64,000 nt of DNA, from the NCBI GenBank assembly GCA_002399405.1, contig DHDP01000018.1:435339-499338 (forward strand), written 5' to 3'. A program made the position numbers and the translations under genes. The notes beneath the pieces are model-generated. The model had not been told where the DNA came from and searched no databases. It worked only from the letters and a program-made list of their open reading frames with translations. Every line of letters begins with the position of its first letter. Within the stretch, counting starts at the first letter, position 1. The stretch is from Treponema sp. UBA4873. GTDB taxonomy: Bacteria > Spirochaetota > Spirochaetia > Treponematales > Treponemataceae. Below, one piece after another: positions 36,063 through 44,079 of the stretch.

Positions 36063-36833
36063 TTACCTGTTCAATTCCAGCGCTTTTCTGAGGCCGTCAA
36101 GCACGAGGCTCGGGACAACGCGGTCGAATAATCCTGCTTTTTCAAACAGATGCGACATGCCGCCTGTTCCTATGACGAGCGGTCTGTTTCCGCCGAACGC
36201 GTCTTCCGTACATACGTGTATGAGTTCCTTCAGCGCGCCGATTGTGCCGTAGTACAGCCCGGACTGAATCGCTCCCGCCGTGGAGTTCCCGCACGGTTTT
36301 TCCGGTACGACGATTTCCACGACGGGCAGCTGAGCCGTTCCCGAAGCGAGCGCGTGCATCGACATGTTTATTCCCGCAAGTATTACTCCGCCGAAATATT
36401 CCTTTTCTGCTGATATAACGTCGACTGTTGTGGCCGTTCCCATGTCGACTACGATAATACTTTTTCCCGGTTCAAGGGAAACTGCGCCTATTGCCGCCGC
36501 GATGCGGTCCGCTCCGATTTCTTTCGGATTTCCGTACTTGAGTTTGAGACCGGTTTTTATTCCCGCCCTGATCGTGAGCGGTTCCTTTCCGAAATATTTG
36601 ACGCACGCTCCGGCCGCCGCATAGTTCATCGACGGGACGACGCTGCAGCAGGCAATTTCGGTTATCTGTTCTGAGTCGATTCCGTTTTCGCGGAGTACGA
36701 GGCGCAGAAAAACACCGAGTTCGTCGCTGCTCGTTCCGGGGACTGTTCCGCGTCTGAACTGGAAAATCATTGTTCCGTTGTCGAATACGCCGCCGCTCAG
36801 CTGCGTATTCCCGATGTCGAATGTGAGTATCAT
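36063..36833 (-). CDS. coaX: Type III pantothenate kinase
   Basis: A 256-residue CoaX, phosphorylating pantothenate in CoA synthesis. It belongs to the ASKHA fold: ILTFDIGNTQLSGG at the N-terminus (phosphate 1), IGADRIAAAIGA, VVDMGTATTVDVI (phosphate 2) and GGVILAGINMSM. This class is insensitive to CoA feedback. GGGAGG lies 6 nt before ATG 36833. It is the last gene of the panB-panC-coaC-coaB-coaX run, 20 bp after coaB. Confidence 0.95.
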   Translation of the reverse strand: MILTFDIGNTQLSGGVFDNGTMIFQFRRGTVPGTSSDELGVFLRLVLRENGIDSEQITEIACCSVVPSMNYAAAGACVKYFGKEPLTIRAGIKTGLKLKYGNPKEIGADRIAAAIGAVSLEPGKSIIVVDMGTATTVDVISAEKEYFGGVILAGINMSMHALASGTAQLPVVEIVVPEKPCGNSTAGAIQSGLYYGTIGALKELIHVCTEDAFGGNRPLVIGTGGMSHLFEKAGLFDRVVPSLVLDGLRKALELNR

Positions 36834-36853
36834 ACTATTCCTCCCGATGTAAA

Positions 36854-37645
36854 TTACGCTGGCCCCGCTGTTCCGCTGTTTTTTGCACAAGCACAGTACT
36901 GCTGCCGTATCAGCATAAGCAGGGATTCTGCCAGCTCTTCCGTCGTCGTGCCGGTCCGTATCGTCACAGGCAGTTCTCCGTCTGCGGAGCTTCTGCCGAG
37001 CAGTGCGAACTTGTGTCCGCTGTCCTTCATTTCAGAGAGATCGTTCGAGACGACGTAATCGGCCGTATCCTCTCCGAACAGAACCGCCGCCGCACGGAGA
37101 CGTTCGGTGCTGTCTGCTCCGTCAGTGAGTTTAAAGCAGACGATTGTCGTCTTTCCGCCGGGATTTCCCGCTGCGGCCCATGTTCTGAGCCGGACGGTGA
37201 TTTTCGGCGCCGGTTCAAACGTTACGGACAGCCGCGAGCCGGACGGAATTTTTCCGGCGTTTTTTCCCGCAGGATACGATTCTCCGTTTACGGTAATCAC
37301 TGCGGGACGGAAATCGCTCACCGCTGCGGCGTGGATGACTGCATCGTATGCGCCGGACGTCAGTTCTTTTTCCATGCGTGCGGCAAGCTCCGCTCCCGTT
37401 TCGTATCTGAATAGGCGGAGCAGGGGGGAGCCGGACCGTCCGGTCTCCGGCTGTCGTGTGTTTTCCTGCAACGGGGCTGATTCCGGCAGCTGCGACTGAA
37501 CGGCAAGAAGCGCCGTCACCTGTGCTCCTGCGGCGGCAAATCGGTCGGCAATCTGCGCTGCCGTTCTGCCGGTGGACATGTTCGTAACGCAGCGCACGCC
37601 GTCGATAGGTTCGCGGCAGCCGCCTCCTGTAATCAGCACGTTCAT
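36854..37645 (-). CDS. coaB: Phosphopantothenate-cysteine ligase (CoaB), stand-alone
   Basis: A 263-residue protein equal to the C-terminal half of CoaBC. It opens with VLITGGGCREPIDGVRCVTNMSTGRTA, the nucleotide-binding signature with Arg-Glu-Pro-Ile-Asp. A GKIPSGSRLSVTFEPAPKI segment and DYVVSNDLSEM follow, the latter corresponding to the CoaB active region. It joins 4'-phosphopantothenate and cysteine. Its start overlaps the coaC stop by 4 bp (ATGA). In most bacteria this is fused to coaC; here it is split. Confidence 0.88.
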   Translation of the reverse strand: MNVLITGGGCREPIDGVRCVTNMSTGRTAAQIADRFAAAGAQVTALLAVQSQLPESAPLQENTRQPETGRSGSPLLRLFRYETGAELAARMEKELTSGAYDAVIHAAAVSDFRPAVITVNGESYPAGKNAGKIPSGSRLSVTFEPAPKITVRLRTWAAAGNPGGKTTIVCFKLTDGADSTERLRAAAVLFGEDTADYVVSNDLSEMKDSGHKFALLGRSSADGELPVTIRTGTTTEELAESLLMLIRQQYCACAKNSGTAGPA

Positions 37646-38238
37646 AATTCGTTTCTTCCGAGCGCCTGTGCGATGAAACCCGCCGCCCGTTCAGGCGGAA
37701 TCAGTTTTCCCTTTCCGACTGTTCCGCACGCAAGCCGGCCTTCATCTGTCGGCAGAATCACCGTTCCCCATGAAGCGAGTTTGCGGATAGATTCCTGTAC
37801 TGAGGGATGGGCGAACATGCTGCTGTTCATGGCTGGTGCGACGAGCAGCGGCTTTGCGTAATTATTCGCAAGGCAGACTGCGCCGAACAGGTCGTCGCAG
37901 AGTCCCGCCGCAAGCCGGTTGATGCAGTCGGCCGAGGCGGGGTAAGCGATGATGACGTCCGCCCAGTTCTGCGCGAGCGTTATATGGGGAATGGCGTCCG
38001 GTTTACCGCCGAACATATCCGTAAGCAGCGGACGGTGCGTCAGCCCTTCGAACGTCGCCGGCTGTATGAAACGGAGCGCTCCCTGCGACGCCGTCACCTG
38101 AACTTCGTATGCATGCCGGACGAGAAGGCTCGCCAGCTCCGCCGCCTTGTAGCAGGAAATTGAACCGCTTATGTGGAGCAGCACCCTGCGTCCGGAATCT
38201 GCTTTGTCCGTTGTCTTTTTTGTTTCAGTATTCGACAT
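37642..38238 (-). CDS. coaC: Phosphopantothenoylcysteine decarboxylase (CoaC), stand-alone
   Basis: A 198-residue flavoprotein of the HFCD family equal to the N-terminal half of CoaBC. HISGSISCYKAAELASLLV carries the flavin-binding start, VAPAMNSSMF contains the PAMN motif, and RLACGTVGKGKL the substrate-clamp cysteine region. It decarboxylates phosphopantothenoylcysteine to phosphopantetheine. Its start overlaps the panC 3' end by 14 bp and its stop overlaps coaB by 4 bp. Confidence 0.9.
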   Translation of the reverse strand: MSNTETKKTTDKADSGRRVLLHISGSISCYKAAELASLLVRHAYEVQVTASQGALRFIQPATFEGLTHRPLLTDMFGGKPDAIPHITLAQNWADVIIAYPASADCINRLAAGLCDDLFGAVCLANNYAKPLLVAPAMNSSMFAHPSVQESIRKLASWGTVILPTDEGRLACGTVGKGKLIPPERAAGFIAQALGRNEL

Positions 38239-38992
38239 TGTCTATGAGCCTCACATCCTCAAGATACACTGCGCCGTACAGCCGTCCGTCTGATTCGGTC
38301 ACATAATCGACACGGAAACCGTCTTTTTCAAGCTGTTCCCGTATTTCAGAGACGGTATGTCCTGACGCAAGTTCGCGGTGGAACAGCGGCGCGCGGGCAA
38401 GCCCCTCAGAAGAGAGCCGTCTGTTCCGCGAACTGCATGCAAGTCCCGACCGTTCCCTGACTGTCGGACAGGCGATTATCCGGGTACGCAGAAAAAATGC
38501 GCTCGCCATACCGGCAACAAGCTCATACTGCTGATAGTCCTTTTCTCCGAAGTACGCGCGTTCCGGGCGGAACATCTGCAGCAGTTTCATGACGACCGTG
38601 AGCACACCGTCGAAATGGCCCGGCCTCGACGCACCGCAGAGCGTTTTGCTCAGCACCGTTTCCGTAAGCCGGTACCTGTAGTCGTCGGGATACAGCTCCG
38701 CATAGCCAGGGGCAAAAACGTAATCCGCGTCTGCGGTTTCGAGCAGGCGGCAATCCTCTTCGAACGTCCGGGGATATGACGCAAGATCGTCGTTGCTGTT
38801 GAACTGGACGGGATTGACGAAAATGCTCACGACGGTGACGTCGTTTTCGCGGACGCTCCGTTCCACAAGCGAGCGGTGTCCTTCATGGAGTGCGCCCATC
38901 GTCGGTACCAGCCCGACTGCCGTATTATTTTTATTCCGGCCGAACGATTTTTCGGCTTCATACCATTCCTCAGCTGTATGTATGATTTTCAT
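38225..38992 (-). CDS. panC: Pantothenate synthetase
   Basis: A 255-residue enzyme condensing pantoate with beta-alanine using ATP. The signature GLVPTMGALHEGHRSLVERS is near residue 25-45, with SIFVNPVQFNSNDD, and RPAYFGEKDYQQ-type (RAYFGEKDYQQYEL) further on. The true start is ATG 38992, overlapping the panB stop by 4 bp. An open frame continues 83 codons further upstream but is out of phase with panB and has Arg-rich shadow composition. Confidence 0.95.
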   Translation of the reverse strand: MKIIHTAEEWYEAEKSFGRNKNNTAVGLVPTMGALHEGHRSLVERSVRENDVTVVSIFVNPVQFNSNDDLASYPRTFEEDCRLLETADADYVFAPGYAELYPDDYRYRLTETVLSKTLCGASRPGHFDGVLTVVMKLLQMFRPERAYFGEKDYQQYELVAGMASAFFLRTRIIACPTVRERSGLACSSRNRRLSSEGLARAPLFHRELASGHTVSEIREQLEKDGFRVDYVTESDGRLYGAVYLEDVRLIDNVEY

Positions 38993-39783
38993 TTTGTAAA
39001 CGCCTCCTCTTCCGCGGGAAAATTTCCGGTGCAGACGTCGGCACAGTACGCGTTGAGCGCATTGCAGACGAGCGTTGAACCGTCGAGATACCGGCGGACG
39101 AACTTCGGTTTGAACGATGTGAATCCGAGGAGGTCGTGCAGCACGAGCACCTGTCCGTCTGCAGCGCCTCCAGCGCCGATTCCGATGAGCGGAATGCCGA
39201 GTGCGCCGGTAATTGTCCGTGTGACCTGCGACGGAATGCATTCGGCAACGACGGCGAAACAGCCCGCCTTTTCGAGCGCACGCGCGTCGGAAAGAAGCTT
39301 TACAGCTGCGGCTTCGCTTCGTCCCTGTATTTTATAACCGCCGAACGCGCGGTAGAACTGCGGCGTCAGACCGATGTGGCCCATGACGGGAATACCTGAT
39401 TCGACGAGATACGAAATAAGCCCGGTATTGCCGTCAGCACCTTCGATTTTTACTGCATCTGCGCCGGCTGCAATCAGCGTACCCGCCGCACGTACGCCGT
39501 GATTCTGTCCGAGCCTCGTACTCAGAAACGGCATGTCCGCGACGAGAAATTTGTCGTGCAGGCCGCGGTGGACCGCGCGCGTATGTTCCGCAATCATCCG
39601 TACAGTAGCCGGAATCGTCGTTTCCCTGCCGTGCATGACGTTCGCACAGCTGTCGCCTGTAAGCACGCAGTCGACTGAAGAGCTGTTTACCAGACACGCA
39701 AACGTATAATCGTAGCATGTCACCATCGTAATTTTCTGTCTGATTTTTTTCCGTTCTGAAAAATCGGAAGGGGAGAGTTTCAT
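38989..39783 (-). CDS. panB: 3-methyl-2-oxobutanoate hydroxymethyltransferase
   Basis: A 264-residue PanB, making ketopantoate from ketoisovalerate with methylene-tetrahydrofolate. It has MVTCYDYTFACLVNSS, VLTGDSCANVMHG (metal site), GIPVMGHIGLTPQ, and GIPLIGIGAGGAADGQVLV near the end. It is the first gene of the CoA operon. AAGGACAGG precedes the ATG. panD and the ketopantoate reductase gene are not in the window. Confidence 0.95.
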   Translation of the reverse strand: MKLSPSDFSERKKIRQKITMVTCYDYTFACLVNSSSVDCVLTGDSCANVMHGRETTIPATVRMIAEHTRAVHRGLHDKFLVADMPFLSTRLGQNHGVRAAGTLIAAGADAVKIEGADGNTGLISYLVESGIPVMGHIGLTPQFYRAFGGYKIQGRSEAAAVKLLSDARALEKAGCFAVVAECIPSQVTRTITGALGIPLIGIGAGGAADGQVLVLHDLLGFTSFKPKFVRRYLDGSTLVCNALNAYCADVCTGNFPAEEEAFTK

Positions 39784-39872
39784 AGTACCTGTCCTTCAGG
39801 ATCAAGTCTTTTTTTCCGGCGTGTGCCGGTACGGCCGAGCCGTATGTTTTTATTAAAAAACACATATCACTG

Positions 39873-39883
39873 CCCTGACAGGG
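39873..39883. promoter_or_regulatory. Palindrome CCCTGACAGGG in the panB leader
   Basis: An 11-bp perfect palindrome about 10-20 bp downstream of the predicted start of the panB transcript. Possible operator; no regulator identified. Confidence 0.35.
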
Positions 39884-39900
39884 TCATTGTATGCAACCAT

Positions 39901-39930
39901 ACTATAGCGCAAAGAACGAAAAAAAAGCAA
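39901..39930 (-). promoter_or_regulatory. Promoter of the panB-coaX operon
   Basis: TTGCTT (39925-39930), 18 bp, TATAGT (39901-39906). Leader about 110 nt, the longest in the window. Confidence 0.5.
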
Positions 39931-39960
39931 GCGCCGCGGCATATCCGTCCACAGGATATT

Positions 39961-41877
39961 TCACATGTAGCTTATAAGATTGTCGATGAATTCCTTGTAC
40001 GTTTTTGACTGAAGTATGATTTTCAAATACTGGTCGTCGGAAATAATATCCGTTACAAAATCGAAAATGTCCTTGAACAGCGCCCTGTCTTCCTGTCTGA
40101 TAGCCAGAAGAAAAATAATATTAACCCGATTGTTCTTCCAGAGAATGCCTTTCGGCAGAATGACTACCGAAATAACAGTCTGCAGCGCGCATTTTTCGAG
40201 TGGGTGCGGCATCGCTATGTTTCCGTATGCGCTTGAACTGTATTCTTCCCTGTCGAACAGTTTCCTGATAAATTCCTCATCTATGAATCCTTCCGTCTCA
40301 AGATTTTCCGCCATTGAGGAAAGTGTTTCCTTCCAGTCGGTGAAAGGCGCGTCCGCGTAGAAAAATTTTTCTTTGAACAGAAACTGCAGTTTATTTTTCA
40401 TAACCTGCTTCTGTTTGTCTTTCTTGAGTTTTTCTATCATATTTGCTATGGAAGCTATGTCGGTAGTGGTGAAATATTTTGAGATGACGAGCAGCGGTTT
40501 TTCCGGTACCGTGCTGAACGGCATTATTGAAATGAAAAAATCGTACCCGCGTTCCTCCTGCAGTTCAGTTTCGTCGGAATAAATATCCGCGATAATCAGC
40601 GTATCCTGAAATGTGTCCTGTATCCGTTTTCCCAGCTGCAGATGCATGGAGTAATACTGAGGACAGAAGAAAGCCGCTTTTAATTTATTCGCAAGCGAAT
40701 ACTGCTCCTCCACCAGATATCCGATATGCAGCGCTATGTATGCCGTTTCGTCTTCCGTAAGTTTTATGCGGATGGTTGAAGAAATAATCTGGGAGATTGC
40801 GATCGAAACTTCATACACATACGGATAATTTTCCTTAATTGCTTCGAGCTGCGGATTCCTCAGTTCGATATTGTTGCGGGCCCGCACGAGCAGATTTTTC
40901 AGATGAAGTGAAAACCGCACGAGAAATTCGGTGTTGAACAGTGAGAGGTGGAACAGCGAATATATTTTTCTCTGAATATCTTTTATTAAATCGTTCACTT
41001 CGTGACCGACCTGCAGTTCCAGTTTTTCCATCGTGAGATTTTCAAGATTGCTGGGAATGAGCCTTGTCATGAGCAGAAACGTAAGATCCGTAATATTTTC
41101 TTCGGAAAACCTGTAATCGTATTTTTCGGCGATCCGTCGGCACATTTCCGCAACTACGGCACGTCCTTTTTCGTTAATCACGATTTGTTCCGCCGTATCG
41201 GGATTCTGTTCCGGCCTTTGCCGCGACATAATAATGCAGACGTGCATGACGAAATTCGTCATGGTAAAATCATCTATGAAAAGACGGGATTCGTGCAGGA
41301 CCGCCGTAATAATTTTTTTTATTTCGTTCACGGGTATGTCGGGAAAATATTTTTTGAGGACGGACAGGTCTCCGAAAAAATTCTTTGTCTGCTCGTATAT
41401 CAGATGGGAAATCATCTTTTTTTTATTTTTTTCTTCCCCGTCGATATATGCAACGCCGTTCTTGGTTTTTAAAGACAGATACTGAATATCGAGTTCCCGC
41501 CTGACTTTCAGTATCTCGGCGTCGAGGGTGGGCATTGAAACATGCAGCTCATCGGCAAGCTCGTCCAGCGATGTCCGCTTGTTTTCAAGCAGCAGCTTCT
41601 GCAGAATATACGCGGTTCTGTTTTCGCTGTCGGAAAAATTTACGGAATCGGATTCGTTCAGCAGCCGGGAACAGAGCTGTCTGTTCTCTATCATGTATCC
41701 GTCCCTGGAGGAGACAATCAGTGACGGATAATCCGTGTTGATGTACGAAATATAATTTTTAACGCTTCGGATGGAACACGACAGCGCGATTGATATGCGG
41801 GATGCGGTAATCCACGATGTCTGCCTGAGAAGAAAGTTAAGCAGATCTGTCTCTTTTGCCGTCAGTAAGTTTTCCAT
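39961..41877 (-). CDS. PRD-domain transcriptional regulator with EIIA domain (LicR/BglG family)
   Basis: A 638-residue PTS-controlled regulator. The N-terminus is helix-turn-helix (TAKETDLLNFLLRQ; SIRSVKNYISYIN; second HTH with TSLDELADELHVSMPTLD). Two PRD domains (~180-400) carry histidines that are phosphorylated, e.g. AYIALHIGYLVEEQ. An EIIB-like segment follows (~405-490), then a C-terminal EIIA of the mannitol/fructose type with NIAMPHPLEKCA. It should bind DNA, not RNA, since the RNA-binding CAT domain of BglG is absent. It is divergent from the beta-glucoside PTS operon and likely its activator. AGGA lies 5 nt before ATG. Confidence 0.9.
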   Translation of the reverse strand: MENLLTAKETDLLNFLLRQTSWITASRISIALSCSIRSVKNYISYINTDYPSLIVSSRDGYMIENRQLCSRLLNESDSVNFSDSENRTAYILQKLLLENKRTSLDELADELHVSMPTLDAEILKVRRELDIQYLSLKTKNGVAYIDGEEKNKKKMISHLIYEQTKNFFGDLSVLKKYFPDIPVNEIKKIITAVLHESRLFIDDFTMTNFVMHVCIIMSRQRPEQNPDTAEQIVINEKGRAVVAEMCRRIAEKYDYRFSEENITDLTFLLMTRLIPSNLENLTMEKLELQVGHEVNDLIKDIQRKIYSLFHLSLFNTEFLVRFSLHLKNLLVRARNNIELRNPQLEAIKENYPYVYEVSIAISQIISSTIRIKLTEDETAYIALHIGYLVEEQYSLANKLKAAFFCPQYYSMHLQLGKRIQDTFQDTLIIADIYSDETELQEERGYDFFISIMPFSTVPEKPLLVISKYFTTTDIASIANMIEKLKKDKQKQVMKNKLQFLFKEKFFYADAPFTDWKETLSSMAENLETEGFIDEEFIRKLFDREEYSSSAYGNIAMPHPLEKCALQTVISVVILPKGILWKNNRVNIIFLLAIRQEDRALFKDIFDFVTDIISDDQYLKIILQSKTYKEFIDNLISYM

Positions 41878-41909
41878 AGTTCCTGTATTCCGCCGCTGCA
41901 GTCCGGACG

Positions 41910-41934
41910 TTTTTGCACTTCAAAAATGCAAAAA
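41910..41934. promoter_or_regulatory. Inverted repeat, likely activator site for the PTS operon
   Basis: TTTTTGCA (41910-41917) and TGCAAAAA (41927-41934), spacer 9 nt. Centred about 54 bp upstream of the expected start of the PTS transcript (-10 TATAAT at 41964-41969), a usual activator position. Confidence 0.5.
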
Positions 41935-42019
41935 TCGGGCTTTTTTTTGTAAAATTCACCGTCTATAATTTAACGCATAAATCGGGTACGTAACAAGTCA
42001 TCTAAATATGGAGAATTAT

Positions 42020-42331
42020 ATGGATTTTGTTGAAACGAGTATGGAAATCATCGCCGACGCCGGTGACGGAAAAAGTCAGGCGATGGAGGCGATTCAGGCT
42101 GCAAAGAAAGGGGATTTCGGCAGGGCAGAGGAATTGTTGCAGAATTCCCACAATTCAATCGTAAAGGCCCACAAAAATCACAGCGGGCTTTTGTTCCATG
42201 ATGCGGACAAGAACGACGTAAAGGTGACTATGCTTATGGTACACGCGGCGGATCATTTGTCCGGCGCGGATATTATAGAGTCGATTGCCGTTGAGCTGGT
42301 GCAATTATATAAGGAGGTAAAACATGCGTAA
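42020..42331 (+). CDS. PTS lactose/cellobiose-type EIIA
   Basis: A 103-residue helical EIIA of the Lac family, which takes phosphate from HPr and passes it to EIIB. The phosphorylated histidine lies in KAHKNHSGLL. The metal/trimer motif appears as VHAADHLSGADI (usually VHAQDHLM). ATG 42020 is preceded by GGAG at 7 nt; another ATG four codons earlier contains that SD. The end overlaps EIIB by 8 bp. Confidence 0.93.
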   Translation: MDFVETSMEIIADAGDGKSQAMEAIQAAKKGDFGRAEELLQNSHNSIVKAHKNHSGLLFHDADKNDVKVTMLMVHAADHLSGADIIESIAVELVQLYKEVKHA

Positions 42332-42638
42332 AATCGTGCTGGTATGCGAAAACGGCGCAAGTACGGGAATGGTTATGAAAAGGATGCAGAAATATGCTGA
42401 CGACAACAAGATTTCTGTAAAAATCGAGGCTCATCCGTATGCGGAACTCGGTGAACTCATTGCGGATGCCGATTACGTGCTGCTGGGGCCGCAGATCGGA
42501 TACAAAAAGGATGAAACACTGCAGAAATATCCCGAACTCGCAAAAAAGATCGATGTTATACGGCCTATGGACTTTGGAATGCTGAACGGAGAGAAAATTC
42601 TTAAAGAAACGATTGCCTCAATCGAAAAAAATGCCTGA
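42324..42638 (+). CDS. PTS lactose/cellobiose-type EIIB
   Basis: A 104-residue EIIB with the phosphocysteine loop VCENGASTGMV at residues 7-17, then PYAELGELIADADYVLLGPQ, typical of the Lac family. It passes phosphate to the sugar bound by EIIC. AAGGAGG lies 6 nt before the ATG, inside the EIIA 3' end. Confidence 0.93.
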   Translation: MRKIVLVCENGASTGMVMKRMQKYADDNKISVKIEAHPYAELGELIADADYVLLGPQIGYKKDETLQKYPELAKKIDVIRPMDFGMLNGEKILKETIASIEKNA

Positions 42639-42671
42639 TTTGCACAGATAAATAACAGAAGGAGGTTTACT

Positions 42672-43946
42672 GTGGAAAAATTTATGAAATGGCTCGAAGC
42701 CGGGCTGATGCCGGTCGCGAACAAAATCAACAAGGTGAAGTATCTGAGCGCGATAGGAGCTACGTTCCAGATTCTGCTGCCGGTAATTCTTATCGGTTCG
42801 TTCGCGTGTCTGGGAGCGTTCCTCGATATTCCCGTGTGGCAGGCGTTCGTAAAAAAGACGGGACTAGCCGTGTTCTTTATGACGATTCAGTCGCTTACGC
42901 TGAGTATCATTGCGCTGTATATGGCGTTCCTGCTTCCGTATGAATTTGCGGAAAAACTCGGAATGAAACCCGTTTCCGTCGCTTTGACGAGTTTTATGTC
43001 GTTCCTGCTGGTGACTCCGCACGAACTGTACAAAGCCATTCCGACTACATGGCTCGGCTACAGCGGAATGTTCACAGTGCTCATAATAAGCTGGATTGTT
43101 CCGCGGTTCTGTAAATTTCTCCGCGACAGGAATGTGTATATTCACATGCCGTCCGGCGTTCCTCCTATTGTTGAAGAAGCTTTTGCCGCGCTTGTTCCGG
43201 CGACGTTCTGTGCGCTCGCAGCGGCTCTCGTCGGAACGCTCATGGCAAAGACAAGTTTCGGAAGCATACATCAGGTCATCTATTCTTTCATCCAGACACC
43301 GCTCAAAGGAATCGGACTGTCGTTCCCCGCCTATCTTTTCATACAGGTTCTGAGCACGCTGTTCATGTTCTGCGGCATCCACGGAAATTCGATTTTCAGC
43401 ATTATTTCTCCGCTCACGTTTGCAGCTTCTGCGGAAAATCTCGCGGCGCTCACAGCAGGTAATTCGCTGCCGAATATCATCATCGATTCGTTCCAGGTAC
43501 TCTGCCAGCCGGGCGGATTCGGCGGCACGTTCGGTCTTGCAATAATGATGGCCTTTGCCGCGAAGAGCACCCGTCTGAGAACACTCGGAAAAATGTCCGT
43601 CATACCTGCCGTTTTCGGAATTAATGAACCGCTTTTGTTCGGCGTTCCGATTCTGCTGAATCCTATACTGTTCATCCCGTACGTACTGAACCCGATACTT
43701 TGTACGAGCATCAGCTACGTCGCGATCCGCACGGGACTTGTTCCGAGACTGACGGGAACAATCGTGAACTGGACTATGCCGCAGATTGTTTCAGGTTTCC
43801 TTGCGCAGGGCTGGCAGTGCGCCGTACTTCAGGTTGTGCTTATCCTTGTAACGTCTCTCGTATGGTTCCCGTTCTTCAAAATGATCGATCGTCAGACTGT
43901 TGCACAGGAACAGAAAGACAGTAAGGAAATTAAGGGACAGGCCTGA
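42672..43946 (+). CDS. PTS lactose/cellobiose-type EIIC permease
   Basis: A 424-residue integral membrane permease with about ten helices that imports and phosphorylates beta-glucosides such as cellobiose. Family motifs include LPVILIGSFACLGAF, FCGIHGNSIF, FGINEPLLFGVPILLNP. The start is GTG 42672 with GGAGG 6 nt before it. The hydrophilic tail (QEQKDSKEIKGQA) is cytoplasmic. The exact sugar cannot be fixed. Confidence 0.93.
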   Translation: MEKFMKWLEAGLMPVANKINKVKYLSAIGATFQILLPVILIGSFACLGAFLDIPVWQAFVKKTGLAVFFMTIQSLTLSIIALYMAFLLPYEFAEKLGMKPVSVALTSFMSFLLVTPHELYKAIPTTWLGYSGMFTVLIISWIVPRFCKFLRDRNVYIHMPSGVPPIVEEAFAALVPATFCALAAALVGTLMAKTSFGSIHQVIYSFIQTPLKGIGLSFPAYLFIQVLSTLFMFCGIHGNSIFSIISPLTFAASAENLAALTAGNSLPNIIIDSFQVLCQPGGFGGTFGLAIMMAFAAKSTRLRTLGKMSVIPAVFGINEPLLFGVPILLNPILFIPYVLNPILCTSISYVAIRTGLVPRLTGTIVNWTMPQIVSGFLAQGWQCAVLQVVLILVTSLVWFPFFKMIDRQTVAQEQKDSKEIKGQA

Positions 43947-44011
43947 TTGTACGCTATGCGTTAATCGGTGTGCCTTAAAACAGACAGGTAAAAATAGAAA
44001 ATTCTGATGGT

Positions 44012-44064
44012 GCTGTCCCGTAAGTGAAACTTTCGGGACAGCTTCACAAGCTTCGTTTTTTTTT
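44012..44064 (+). terminator. Intercistronic hairpin with T-run before bglA
   Basis: GCTGTCCCG (44012-44020) pairs with CGGGACAGC (44034-44042), then AGCTT/AAGCT forms a small hairpin and nine T follow at 44056-44064, directly before the GH1 gene. It may attenuate downstream expression or protect the IIABC mRNA. Confidence 0.6.
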
Positions 44065-44079
44065 ATGGGAGAAACATAC

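Noticed and set aside
38993..39241. N-terminal extension of panC by 83 codons
   Set aside because: It lies inside panB in another frame, is Arg/His-rich, and PanC homologues begin at the ATG 38992.
39961..41877. PTS regulator as an RNA-binding antiterminator
   Set aside because: The N-terminus is a DNA-binding HTH, not a CAT RNA-binding domain, so a LicR-type DNA activator is preferred.
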